The translations under genes and the position numbers were made by a program. Below the pieces are notes generated by a model. That model searched no databases. It was not told where the DNA came from and saw nothing but the letters and a program-made list of their open reading frames with translations. Of a stretch of 53,229 bases of DNA, positions 18,006-33,000 are shown piece by piece (position 1 is the first letter of the stretch; every line of letters starts with the position of its first letter). Source of the DNA: Clostridiales bacterium (lineage in GTDB: Bacteria > Bacillota > Clostridia > Christensenellales > UBA1242); assembly GCA_015069385.1 (NCBI GenBank), contig SVIS01000009.1:1-53229 (forward strand), in the 5' to 3' direction.

Positions 18006-21000
18006 TTATTCTGTTACTTCGGCAGCAACGTCAAGATTTTCAGTATTTACATCTGTAATAATATAGAATATTACATTTTGTTCGTTATCTGTTGGCATTT
18101 GTTCAAGTGTATCACTATAACTATGTGCATTGTTAATGTCAGTTAATCTTGTATAATTCCAACTATTAGTTATTACGCCTTCTCCATTAGTGTAACCATA
18201 ATAGAAACCTAAAATGTCATGACAAATTAAAATTTTATCACCTGCAGCATTTGTTGTAACAGTTGCATATAGATAATAATGATTATAATTAAGAGTGCCT
18301 AATGCGCTTTCTAAATAATCATTACCTGCACCGGCTGCAACCATGAACACATAACTACCTTCATCTAATGTTTGTATTTTATTAGTTATATCATCAGCAG
18401 TTAATGCAACATTGTTTCCAGAGCCATCTGCATTTGCAATTATATCAGAAGCAGTTATAGTTTGCACCTCAAATAATCCATTTACTGCTGTAGTATAAGT
18501 CTCTGAGCCATCTTCCGATGAATCTAAACTTGTAATATAAACGAGTTGAGTTACCTCACTTGGGTCCGCTGGATATAAGGTTGTAACAATACCAGTTGCA
18601 TCTATTGTATTACTATTTTGTTGAACTGTTATTTTCTTAAACATTGTTTTATAAGTAGTTTTTACTTGATAGAATGGTGATTTTGTATTTTCATCATAAC
18701 CTGCAAGAACTTGTGTATGAGTATTATAGTAATAATATCCAAATTCTAATTTAGAAACTCCAGTATCAGATGCACTAGGTTGAGTAATGTTGTCACTTGC
18801 TGAACTTATTGTTAAATTTAAAGCAGTAAGTCGACTTTCGTTAGGGAAGAAACTTTCGTAACGAGTATAGTTGTTATTATCTGTAGCAGTTGCATCAGTT
18901 CGCATATACAATTGAGTAAACACTTCACTCATTGTATATGTAGCATCAGTTTGTGCTAATGTGTACGCAATGCTTCCACAAGATTTAAACACTGAACCCA
19001 CTTTTTTATAAATAAATTCAGTAATTCTATTTGTTTCTTCCATTTTTAAGCAAGTAACAATTAAATAACTACCACCATTTGCACCTGTATAGTCAGCAAC
19101 AGCAATTCTATTATATTGTTGGCCATTAAATGTAAATATAGAATCTTTATATGGTAAATCAATACTTTGATTAATTTTTAATGAAGAACTATACTTTCCG
19201 CTTGTTGATGTTTCATCGCCATTTACTAAATCTTTTAAAGTTACTACATATTCAGATTGTAAAATTTCATCATTTGGATCTATTGCCCTAGATGCCAATG
19301 TTGAAGAATTGACTGTTGTTTGACCTACTGGTAATGAATTAATTGAAATTAATTCAAGTTCGTAGGTGCCTTCATATTCAGTTGTTACCGTTGTTGTTGA
19401 ACTTTCTGTAGTTACATCGATTGTACTTGAATTTTTCTCTACAGATAAATCATATTGTTCAGATAGTTTTAAACCAGACTCAGAAACTGATATTTTGAAT
19501 CCTTTAGATTTAATTGTTGCTAATTCCATTTGTATATCTACTTGTGTAGTTGATTCATCCAATTCGCCAATATCATTTGTTTTGCTAGCAGACAAAGATA
19601 CACCATAAGGGTTGTCAAAGGTATCATCTAACCTATCACTTAAATTAAATGTTTTAGAATATATTACCTTATTTACATTTTGAACTTCTTGATATGTTTT
19701 AATTTCATAATATTCTGAATATTGAGCAGTTTGAGGAGCACCAGTTTCAGAATCAGTCAATATAGTTAACTTACCTTGATATCCTGGAGCTGAGGAATTT
19801 ATATCGCTAACTTCCCTTACACCAGCAATTTGACTACCTGACGCATCGCCATAATATTCTACATATGTACCAGCAATTAATTTTACTTCTACCGATTCTT
19901 CATCAACCAAATAATCATTTAGTTGAATAATTTGTAAGGTATATCTTCCTTCATCATCAAGTTTTGCATTAGTATTTACTAAACGAACTAACAATTTATA
20001 TGTTCTGCTTAAAGCACCTTTAGTTAAAGCATCACCATAAGCTTCTTCATATTCATAATAATTAATATAGAATATCTTTTGCTGCTCTATAACACCATCT
20101 AGTTTAGAAGAAACATATTCATCTTTACTAATATCTTGATAAGAATAAGATAACTTAACTGTTTTTTTATAAGTTACAGAATTTTCTATAACTTCACTAT
20201 AAATATCATTTGTTTCACCAGCATTATCTGTTGTTACACGATATAATTTATTTTTAGTTTTTACAGTCATACCACCTTCAGAGACCTCAGATGATGCATT
20301 ATTATATTTCTTTTCTTGGTTAACTACCAATGTTGGCTTGCCATCAACGGTTTGAATACTTATATAATCAGCAAAATTTAATTGAGCAGAACCACCCTCT
20401 TCTGTTACTTTTACGGAACTATAATCTGTCCATTGCACATATGTTTTACTGCCCACTAAAGATGAATTTGGCCAATTTGCATCTCTTACTGGTTCTTGTA
20501 TATATTTCATTACCAAGTTGTAATTTGTTACCATAATACCAGAGTTATAACTTCCAGAAATGTTATTAGTTATAAAGTCAACATGAGCTTCTTTTGGGAA
20601 TGCAGTAACAGCATTTTCCAAATTAACCATATTATAACCAGCAAATATATAATCTACCTTTGCATAACCAGTTTCTAAAGAACTACCCAATGATAAAGAA
20701 CCCGAGCCATTTAAAGTACCAATATTACCGCCTATAATACCTGCAGCATAAGCTTTATATGCACTATTTATTACATCAGCAGAAATAATAGTTTGAGCAT
20801 TTAAGCCAATTGTATCGAAACTATTAACGTTTACAATACCAGCATTATATCCAACATAACCTCCAACATAAATATCGGCATTTGCAGAAGCAATAAGTGA
20901 CATTTTTAAATCGTTTGACGATAAAGTATTTAATGTTCCATAAACTGCGACTTCGCCAGCAAATGTACCAACTTTATTAAACGATGACGATAATTGGGCT

Positions 21001-24000
21001 TTACCTGATGTAGCAACTTCATAAATATTTATAGTGCCACTGCCTAATTGTCCTATTATAATACCAAAAGATTTGTCGGCTCCAGTAAGTACATTTTTTT
21101 CATTAATAGTAAAGTTAGATAAATTTACGTTAACTTTTTGAATATCATTATTAAATGCCTCAGTTAAATTGGCACACCCAATAGTAATACCTAAATTATT
21201 GATATTAGTTACACTAGCATTGGTGATTGTATCTTCTACTATACTAATGTTACCCGTTATAGTACAGTTAGTTATATTTAATTCTTTTACTTGATCATTG
21301 ATATTTCCAACCAAGATACCTGCCGAAATTGTGCCGTTAGGTCTTGCGTCTATAGAAACATTACCATTAATAGTAATACCCTTTAAAGTAACACCTTGAC
21401 TTTCTTTTACTATACCAGTTGAAGTAGAAGTTCCTGTTTTTAATACAAGGTTGTAAAATTTATAATCTTGTTTAGATGTGATACTGCCATTAAATTTATT
21501 GAAAATATCATCAGAAACTTCAATACCTAAAGCACCCTCATTATTCTTTAATGCAATAGTAATAACCATATTATAATATTTGTCAATAATTGATTGTACT
21601 AAAACTAAATTATTATTATAAAGCAATTTATCAGAATCACTTAAAGAGTCATAATCTTCTTGTAATAAAGGATAAGCACTATAGTATTTTGATAATTTAG
21701 TATTGCTATTTACAGTATAAACTATCTTTTCCCAATCTAAAATGCTTTCTATAGTATATGTTAGTATTTCTGAAGATAAATCAAACTCAATATTTAATTC
21801 TGTTGTATCTTTTGGCTCAAAATGTTTATTTATTTCATCTACACAAGACCAATTACCCCATTCTACTATTTTATCCTTAATATCCTCAAAATCTTCTAAC
21901 TCAGTTTTTGTGTATCTATCAGTAACATTTGAATACTCATGCGAGTTAAATTTGTTAACAGTATTTAATGTAGATTTACCTGTGGATTCATTTTTATTGT
22001 AATTAGAAGTAAATGAATAAACCTTTAACGCATCTTCTGTTCCTGTGGTAATTGAAGGGCATATACCATCGTAGTTATATTCACTATACCTATATCTTGT
22101 TTTGCCATTAATCCAACCAGTACTTCCAATTTGATCTTCAAGTTTAAGTTCTGTTTCTCCATCAGCAGCTACATATTTTTCTACACCATTAAAAGTTTTA
22201 TTAGAACTGCTAGCATCTCTAAAGCCAGCAAAATTTGTTTCTTTTGATTTTATTGGGTTATTAAATTCTAAGTCAAGGAATTCATTTATCAATTTTCCAA
22301 TAAAATCAGAAGGAGTTGTCCATGTTTGAATTGTTGTAACCAAACGAGATAAACCGCCACCTACAAACTTATTAGCATATGTCATAAAACCTTTACTTTG
22401 AAGTGTTTCACTATCTAGAGGATCGCTATTATAATCCCAAGTCGTACTAGATGACATGCCTGTGTATGGATAAGTTGCTTTGTTAAGTATTGCATTGTTA
22501 AAGTAATTAACCACACTACCACTATAGCCATCTGAATTGAATATTAAACTAACTACTTCGCAACTACCATAGTAATCGGTACTATTACCATATAAGCCTT
22601 TAGTCTTTAAAGTTATACTTTCCATTTCCGGCACAGCACCAAACATTATTAGGTTATTAATTGTCAAAATGGCAAGTTTTTGGAGAACTTTTAAAATTTT
22701 TATAGTAACGCCGATTGCTGCTGCAGCAGCAATACCCCAAGGTACGAAGCCTGCAATCCATTTTTGAACGAAAGGCAAAGTTGCTATTGCAATTGCTGAT
22801 CCAATAACTCCGCTAATTAAACCTGTTAACCAGTCAGAATAAGCATCAAATTTACCTTCTTCTGGTGTTGCAGTTATTTTTGCAACTGGTTTAATTGCTC
22901 TATAACCACCTATGATTGTTCCACTATTAATTAATTTTTCACTTCCGTTATTTAACACTGCTGTAGATGGCTCACCTTCTGTTGCTTCAGCAGAAATTAA
23001 CCCCGCACCAGCAATACCGCCAGCAAAAGCAAGAGATGACATTTCTCTATAGGCATGCATTATTTTATCGCCATCATATTTTACAACTGGAGTAATATTT
23101 GCATCTGAATTTAAAATACCATTTTTTGAATCTACTTCCACATTTTGAATTTTAGTCACTATACCATCAACTATTTTATATGCGGCTTTTGTTTCATCTT
23201 TTTGTGTAAAGAGCCAAACTGCCATTGCACCAACATTAGCCATATTAGAGCAATCAACTAAAGTTGCCCCTTCTACACTACCTGCAATACCGCCCACATA
23301 CGATGCAATTTGACAATTTTCATTACCACCATAAATTACAGCTTCATTTGTAAATGATTTTGATATTGTTCCGCTAGTTGCTTTACCAACAATACCTCCT
23401 ATAAAAGCAATACCCTTGCTACTTACATAAATTTGCGCTGATAAAGTTGATATTTCTTCTTCGATATCTTCTGGTAATGTACTTATTGAAATTTGGCTAT
23501 AATAACCACTTGTTTCACTTTCGGTTTTATTAGAATAAATTGTGCCACCACCAGTTAATGCATAATTAATTGATTGTCCAACTTTTAATTGACAATTATT
23601 AATTGTGCCTGTATTTTCGCCCGCTATGCCACCAAACACTAGCGTTGTTTCTTGGCAATCTGCCTCTGTTGATGATTGCAATTGTAAATTATTTTCAGCA
23701 ATTGCAACTGTGCTAGATAGTGAACAATCAGATATTTGCCCACTATTTTTACCTACAAGTCCTCCAAGAGTATATGGTACTATTGCAGTTCCAGGAGTAT
23801 ATATTAATGATGTTAATGAGCAATAAGAAATTATTCCTTTATTTTCACCAGCCAACACACCAATAGTTGTGCTCTTGCTTTCGGCTTCATTATTACCTGT
23901 GTATGGTGATATTAAAATTCCATTATCTGCAATGCTGGTAATAAAACTTACATTTGTTACAGTAGCACTTGAATCAATTAAACCAATAATGCCATCAGTA

Positions 24001-27000
24001 TTATTTAATTTAACATTTGTAAATTTTATTCTATGAACCAATATTGGATTTGCTTCGCCATTATTACCTACAGTACCGAATAAATTACATTCTTTTAAAT
24101 AAACATTATCTAATGAATAATTATAACCGTCAACAATTAAACCAGGTTTTGGACTACTTGCATCAGGATGGGTAACATAATTACCTAAATCTTTAACATA
24201 TGTTTGATTTATGTATGAGTCAGCAGTCGTACAGGTATAACCAACATTAATATCTGCCGTAATTACAAACTTGCTACAATATGCAAGTAAACTTGCATTT
24301 GAATCTAAAGTAGCCGTTGCGGTATCCTCTACATATAGTTTTTTAAGAATAGTTAAATTTGGAATTGTGTAATACCAAATAACTGTTTTATTATTATTGT
24401 CTAAATATTCAATACCTTTAAACAAATAATCGGCATTTGTTAAAGTTGCGCCAGTATTTCTAACGATTGTTGAGTCAATGGCCTCATAATTTGCAATATC
24501 TTTATTATACGCCACATATGAACTGCGTTTTAAATAAATAAAATTAACAAAAGGGCCATTTGATAAGGTTGGATAATTATTATTGTAATCTTTATGAACT
24601 GCAAAATAATCACCTAAAACAGATGTATCAATTGAACCATAAATGTCTGTACTACCAGTTGCATTAACTTCACAGCCATCTGCTTCAAAGTATATATCTG
24701 TATCAGAAGTTGAATCAATATCAACTTTTAAATCATCTAGTAGACCACCCTTCATTTTAGTAATTGTGTAACAATTATCTATATTTCCTTGTGGTTCTTG
24801 TGAGGTTCCAGTTTCTGTGTCTATATTTAAAACTGTTTTTGGAGCAAACCAGTCAGAAGCCTTTACGTCTTTCATTTTATTGCCGGTTGCCGAATTTTCA
24901 TAACCACGATTAGTACCAGATACATAACTATATTGAATATCACCAAAATTATAGCCAACAAAACTTGCTACTTTAACAGGCGAGATTATTTCTAAATCAC
25001 TTGTTATATATCCAATATTTATATTTGCGTTGGAACCAAAAATTTTACCTATATTAAATGCTACAAAACCAGCAACACGTCCAACATAAGAATCATCAAT
25101 CCTTCCTCCAAAAAGCGCTTCGGCATCATTTATTGTGTATGCCTCATTCAAACGCAAATATGCTTCAAATATTGCATTACCATTTTGTAATAATTCATCA
25201 AAATTTTCTTGAACAGAACAAGTGTAAATAATACCTTTATTTTCATTTGCGAAACCAGCATTATTATTTATTTTTGCTGATTCATCAAATACAACATCTC
25301 TATCTGGCACAGACTCATCTAAATTTACATCTATATGGACTTTAGCCACAACACCCGACACTGCACTATCTGCATTAATTGTATCAAATGGAGTAACGTA
25401 TGAATAAAGAGGAGCGCCATCTGAGAACATAATAGTATTTTTAAGCGATATTTGTTGCTCAAGAATGTTTGCAACTGTGCCAACAGATTCAGCAACTTTT
25501 ACATATAACTTACGTATATATGTACTTTCAAATGTAACTTTATAAGAGTTTTGTTCATTATCAGTTTTATAGAATCCTTGTTGTGAATCATTTTTAGATT
25601 GTAATTGAGATAAAGAGGTTGGTGAAGTATCATATGGATTAACTTTTGAACCTTTTGCGGAATTTCCACCAATGACTGTTAATATATTTGAAGCAGCAAA
25701 TACTTGGTCATAAGTATTATTACTTGGAATACAATCATTATTGTCAGCATCTTTAAACTTATTATTATTGCTAACACTAAAGGTTAAAGTTGAAGTATAT
25801 TGTAATTTATCTGTTTTAGTTGTAGTACCTTCTGCCATATATTTGTTAATTTTGCCATAGCAGCCATCTGCAAACGAACCGATTGCATCAACATTATTAT
25901 AAATTGCAGTAGCAAATAATGTTGTAAGCACTGTTACACCATCTTGTTCGCTTGGAGTACCCTCTTGTAGTTCAGTTCCAAAATATATGTTAGAGTCAGA
26001 ATAACCAAACAAGCCACCAATATAGCTGTCACTATTTAAATTAACCTCATAATTACCTTCTGCAGTGGTATAAGTTAAAAGCAAATCGCCAGAAGCAATA
26101 GAATTTTTTATTGTTAATTCTCCAGAAACTGTATCAGATGTGTTTAGCCCACCAATGTGACCTATTAAACCACCAGCATGCATTGTTATGTTGTCAACAA
26201 TAGTATCTTCTGTAGGTGTTTCAGAACCACCGTCATCATCTTCAGATTCTTCAGAAACGTTATTTTCTATTTTTCTAGCAAAAGCTTTGCCCTTGAAAGA
26301 CATTGTTCCTTCAAAATAACTATTAGAAATTACTGCATTTTGATCAGTAGTATCAACCAAACCATAGCAACCACCAATAAACAATTGAATGTCTGCAACT
26401 TGATCACTAGATACAACCATATCACCATAATAAGCAACATATGAATTAGCTGCAATATCTAACTGGGCTATTTGTCCACATATTCCGCCTATATAATTTA
26501 CACCCTTAACACCGCTTGTATCATTAGAGGTTGCTGCAGCAGGACTATACGAAAACATTTTATATATTGCTTGATTGTCATTTTGTGGAGGTACATAACC
26601 AAAACCATATAGGTAGTTATCTTTCTGCATCGCTAATGTACGTACATAACCAGCCGCTGTACCTAAGAATAATGTTGTAGCCTTTTCAATTCCGGTTAGT
26701 GTAATATTTGGTGCAAAATAGATATTTTTTAATGCCGCTGCATCTTCATCTGCAATTAAATTTAATTTATTTGAACTACCTACTATTCCACCAATATATA
26801 ATGTTAAGTTATAGTTGTACACTTTGGTAGTTTCTGTGCCTGCAGTTTCAGTTCCAGCATCTGTAGATAATTTTACTTTTAAACTATTATCGGTGCTCAT
26901 TTGCACATTTGACAAGTTTACACTAATTTCATCTGCATAACCACCAAATAAACCAACCCTACCTTGTGGAACAATAACATCACTGGTATATTCAGATTGA

Positions 27001-30000
27001 TCTTGCTCATAAAGATTTACATCTAGCTTAGCAGAGAAAGTAGCCGAAGCAATTTCTACCGGTAAAGAAGAATTACCAAAGAAAACACCAAAATTAAAAT
27101 CATTAATAGCCGGACTTTTTTTATTAACAACCTTTGATGAAACCAACATTGAAGTTGCATTATCAAATTTTACATTTTCAATAGAAATTGCATTATCTCC
27201 ATCACTTGCTCCCGATGCATCTGTTGTTGCAAACAAGAAACCTGCATTTTGTACATCTCCTACATTTAATTTAGAACCAATAAACGAAATGTTAGTAAAT
27301 GTTGCAGAATTATTAATTGTAAAGACAATTGCCGCTGTATTACCACCATAACTACGAGTAAATGTGCCACCCTCGTAAACTAAACCAGAGAATTTAGTAT
27401 TTGTTGCCTTTTGTGCTAAAGCAGATGAATTATTAATGAATTTTAGATTAGAAACTTTTGTACCAGAAAGTTCAGCAAAAAGTGGTACTCTTAAATTTTC
27501 GAAACCACATTCATTAGTTAAACCAACGATGCTTGCCCTAATTAAACCATATGTTGTTTGCCAACCAGCACATTGAACCATATCTATTACAACAAATGTA
27601 ACATTTGGGTCAGCGCCATAGTTTGCAAATTTATAAAAATCTTTAGTAGAAGCAATAGTAAATGTTAAATCTGGTGTTACAAATAAAATGTGTGGGAACA
27701 TTTCGGAAACATCTCTACTCCAGTTTCCATCTAAATACCATTCCTTTTCACGGAACATAAGGTCAATTTGTGCACCATTATCTGATTCAACGCCTGCATA
27801 TGAGTAATAACTTGTCATAATTTCAGCGCTATTATCTAGTTCAATTACATCGCCTTCGCCCTCAAACTGCAATTTGCTAACAGAGTAACTAGAAATCAAT
27901 TCAAAGTTCGTACTTGCTCCAGTCCCATTCCATTTTGCATTAATAGAATTTTGGGTAATACCTATAGCCTCTTTTGATTTATCATCTTTAAATTTATTAT
28001 AAGCCTCAAAACTCCAATAATTCATTGCATTAAATCTACTTATTTGTTGAGTAGTATCACACATGTAAGCAATTAAGCCACCAACAATATAACTTTCGCC
28101 AATTTGAGAATATACATCACCAACTACATAAACTTCGTTAATTTTTATTGATTCATCGGTAGAACCAACGCCAGGTGAACATACTACACCAATAGCACCA
28201 CCTGCATAATTTGCAAGCTCAGAAATAACATTTATTTTAGAGTAAGCAATGCTAAGCCTGCCGGTTCTTGCAACGCCAATTAATCCGCCTACAACAAATG
28301 GCTTATAGCCAATATCTGATTTGAAAATATCTAATTGACCACGGTCTATTGCGGCCCTTGCCTCAGCACTTTCTGCTTTATAATATTTATTTATATTACT
28401 TTCTATTTCAGTTTGCCAAGTTTGTTCATGTTCTGCCCTAACTTGATATAAACTACCTTCGCTATAACCAGCAATTCCACCAGCAAAACAAGAATAAGCA
28501 GTTAATTTAACAGGTAATTCATCTTTCATAACTGTTAAATGTAAATCACGAGCAACAACATATTTTCCAATATAGCCGGCAATACCACCAACCGTCATAC
28601 CTTCTACTTTTAAGCCACCTTGTACCGAAATACTCAATACGTTTGCTGCTAGATATTCGGTTGCTCCATATTCTTCGCCACCTTGCAATTCTTCTAAGGT
28701 ATAAATATCTAATACACCAAAAACACCACCGGCAATAGAAAGTTGTGTATTGTTAGTTCCAAAACGAGTATATGCGTTAATTGTTGTGCATTCTGTTTCT
28801 AAATCTGCTACTCCAAAACTTTTTGTTGTATTAAAAGTTGAAGTTGCTGATATATTTTCTAAATTTATACTTGATACTGTTGAACTACCCGATACTAAAC
28901 CAAAAGCACCACCAGTAATATTTGCACCTATAACTTGAGTATAGTCTGAGGTGTCAATTGCTGAAATTTTAATATTATAAGCCCAAGAATCAATAAGCGA
29001 ACCAGCTAAAGTTCCAACAAATGTAGTATGGTCAGCACTTACACCACCACTGGCAAGTTCAATATTTAAGTTGCTAATACTTGCGTTATTTTCTATTGTT
29101 TTAAATAAACCAAAATTATCGCCTGTAGTACTAGCGTTAGAAATTGCAAGGTTAGAAATTGTCAAACCATTACCATCTAATGAACCATTTCTTCCAGATG
29201 AATTTGTTTCTTCTCCTGTTAAAGTCATATTTGTTGAAAGCAAATTCACTTTAAATTCAGTTTCTTGTTCTTCTTTTGGAACAAGTTCTAGCATGTCTAT
29301 ATTGTTAACTATTCTATAAGCACCAAAAACTTTTGCAGTTGCAAGGTCAAAATTCTTTTTAACCTCTGTGCTAGTTGAACCACCAAAAACCTTATTAAAT
29401 TCTTCTGCGTTACGAATTATGATTGGGTTGTTTACAGAGCCCAATTCAAAGCCCTCAGAATATACGAAATAATATGGGACTTCACTTTCTGCGGCATCAA
29501 TAACTTCATATTTTTCACGAAGAGAATGAGCAATATCGTTAGCACTTACTAGTTGTGGACCATGGTTAGTCATTTTCCATGTGCCTTTAGTTACAGATTT
29601 ACTTGTTGTACTTTCTGTGGTTTTTTCAAAACTAAAACCATAGAAATTATTCATATAAGTAAAGTCAGAAACTGCTGTAATACTTGTGTTTAATACACTT
29701 TCTATAGATATTACATCTGTACTTTCTTTAGTATAATAATAACTTGTTTTAATTACACCCGAGTTGTTATAACCACCAAAATCTTTAATTCCGGCAAAAT
29801 TCATTTGTGTAATGTTATTACTTACAATTTTTGATGCGGAATAACAATGTTCAATAGTTGCGCTTTCGGTATTTTCAAATACAAAGCCTGCACCTAAACG
29901 ACCTACCTGGTCACGAGTGTTTGTAATCATTAAATTACTATAACTATCAGTAATTTTATTTGTATTTAAATATACAAAACCAGAAATTATACCTGAGCCT

Positions 30001-33000
30001 TCCAAACCACCAACAGAGGCTTGAATATCTGTTGCATTTGCAAATGCACCTTGAGCATAAGAGAGTGCAATAGTGCCCGAGTTTGTATTAACAAAACCTG
30101 AAGTAATACGAGTTTCTTGTTTATAATAAGTATTTTTAATATTAATATTTTTTACAAATGAACTCGCTATAACACCACTATTTGTACCAACAAAGCCCGA
30201 AATAGTACCGCTTGCTTTAATTGTAAATGCTTTTGTTGATTCGTTATGTGAAGTAATTTTTGTTTTTTCGTTATCTATAAAACCTGTTTTTTCATCAACA
30301 AAATATTCTATATTAGTAATAAGTTTGCTATCACTACCTACTCTACTATTTGTTATAGAGCCATAATTATTAAGTACAAAACCTGCTACTTCGGCATCTA
30401 TTTCTTCATTTAATTTAATACCATAAATTGTTGAAGTTACTGCATCTTTAGATGCTTTGTAAACAGATACTTCACAGTTTGAAATTACACCATTGTTTTG
30501 AATTGCAAAGCCTGCAACTTTAACATCAGATACTGTGCTAGCAACTTGAATCTCACTTAAATAATATAGGTTTACAGTTAAATTTTTAATAGTTGTATTT
30601 GCACTAATTTGATTAAATAACGCAAAGTTAGCACTGCCATTTTGAATTTCAGCAAAACTTCTTATATTAATTGTATGGTTATTACCATCTAATGAAGAAA
30701 TTTTATCAGTATTAGCAATAATAGAAAAGTCATATAAATTAAGGTCATTAGTTAAAATATAATCTTTTGCTAAATCTTGATTAGATATTGCTAAGAAATC
30801 TTCACTATTTGCTATTTCGGTTGGTAAATCTTCGGTTGTATAAATACTATTTAAAATTTCAAATTTGTATTCATAAGTGAATATTCTACCATCTGGCATA
30901 TGATAAGGAATTTCAAGAATCATTTGAACAGAGCCTGTATAATCACCACCCTGAACATATAAATGATAAGTTGTATAATTATAACCTTCTTCATTAGTTT
31001 GTTCTTTTTCAACAATTCTAAAGTTGCAATAATCATGATTATTAAATTGTAAATTACCATCGGCATCTCTAATTAAAAGCGGTGTTTTGGTGTCTCCATT
31101 AACATATGATAAATAAGATGCTAAAACATATGCTTTATTTTCAAATGTTATTGCTTCATTACCAAATATTGCCGAGTTTGAGCCAAATTTAAAGCCGTTA
31201 TCGTTATTTTCAAAATAATAATTATTATCAAATAATTGAACAAAGTTTTCAGTTGCTGCAACATTTACAAGTGGAGCAAGTTTTAATTCCACAGCCTTTA
31301 AACTTGTTACATCAAAAATGTCTGACCTTGTATCCCAAATAACAATATCATCTTCTTTTGGTAAGTATTCAACTACATAAATATACATTTCTGAAGAAAC
31401 TTTTACCTGTTTACCATTAGAAATTTTTGTACTTTCTACAACTAATTTTATTTTTAAACTATCTGTGGCGATATTGTATTCATCTGTAAAATCTATTTTA
31501 ATAGTGTAACGTTTATAACCTTGTTCTACATTATCATAAACTTGTGTAAGTATTGGTTTAATATTTTCACCAATAGGACGAGAGTCAAGAACACTGGTAC
31601 CATCGGCTTGAGTTGCTATATAAGCCCTTGAATTAATTTGGTCATCTGCAATTAAAACTGTAATACCTGTTACATCTTGACCAGCCAAAGAATAAACTCT
31701 TGTTTCACCATTCAATGAAAGTTGAGGTGCTTCTGGTGCTCTTACATATAAGGTAAATACTGATTGTGCTGTTAATTTTTGAGCATTATAATATGCATTT
31801 ACTGTAATTGTGAAAATGGTATCTGCATCAAAAGTTGCACCTACAAAGAGTTTTACATAATACCTACCAATGCTTTGTGCGTCTCCGCTGCCACTATTTA
31901 AAATTCTAATACCGTTTTTGTTTTCTAATGCCTCATAACCACTTACGGCTGTTTTGTAGTGAGTTGCTCCTAAAGCCAAATCTTTTTCTTGAAGTCTGAA
32001 AGAAAGTTTGCTCATGGTGTTAGAAGTCGCAACGATTTCTAAATATTCGTAACTTGCATACGATGGGAACATATCAATTACCATAAATCCATATTCTGAT
32101 GGTAATATTACAGAAGTTGGTATTTCTGCCGAAGTAACGGATACACCATTTGGGGTTGAAGAAGTTACTTTATATAAAGTTGTATTTATATTTGCAATTG
32201 TTTGAGGAAGAACTGTTAATGCAATAGTTGCAAAAGCATCATAAGTTACTTCGGTAGCACTTGCATCGCTTTTTGCTTTTACTATAATGTTATATTTTCT
32301 ATTAACAAGGCTTAAAAGTTGAGCGGTTGAAAGAGTATCATAATTTACATTAATTGTTACTTTAAATGTAACATCATCATCAACATTTCCGTTTTGATTT
32401 TTATCTAATTTATCTACAACAACACTAAAATAACCCTCTGAAGCAGGATATCCCCCTTGAGTTAAAACCTGAACAGTATCTGCTGTAACTTCATCGGAAG
32501 TTGTGTCGGTATCTAAAACAACTTCAAAACTAAAGTAATCGTTTGGCTCAACAGAACCCTCACTCACATTAGCCTCAATGCCTTTTGTTCCAAGTTTTTT
32601 GTCTATATTAAACTGAGCAACATATGTTTCTGTAGCAGACAAATATTTATTTAAAAGTTCATTAAATGAATCGCTGTAACCAGCAACATCTAAAGTTACT
32701 TCTACAGATGTTAATTCCCAATTCCAAGCATCAGTCATATTAATAGTATGACTACCGATTTTATTATTGGTTATAAACATTGTTGAATCTTCACCATTAG
32801 CAAAGGTGAAAATTACATTAAAGTCATTTTTACATAATTCTATTATTTGTTCTTGATTTAATAAGTTTATTACTTTAATAGTACTATTAACACTTGATAC
32901 AATCTCTCTTGTTTGATTTGCAACAATATTTAAAGTGTCACCATTAAGTTTGCTACCATTATAATCAATTTCAAAATCAGACATATAATAAAGTGACAAT

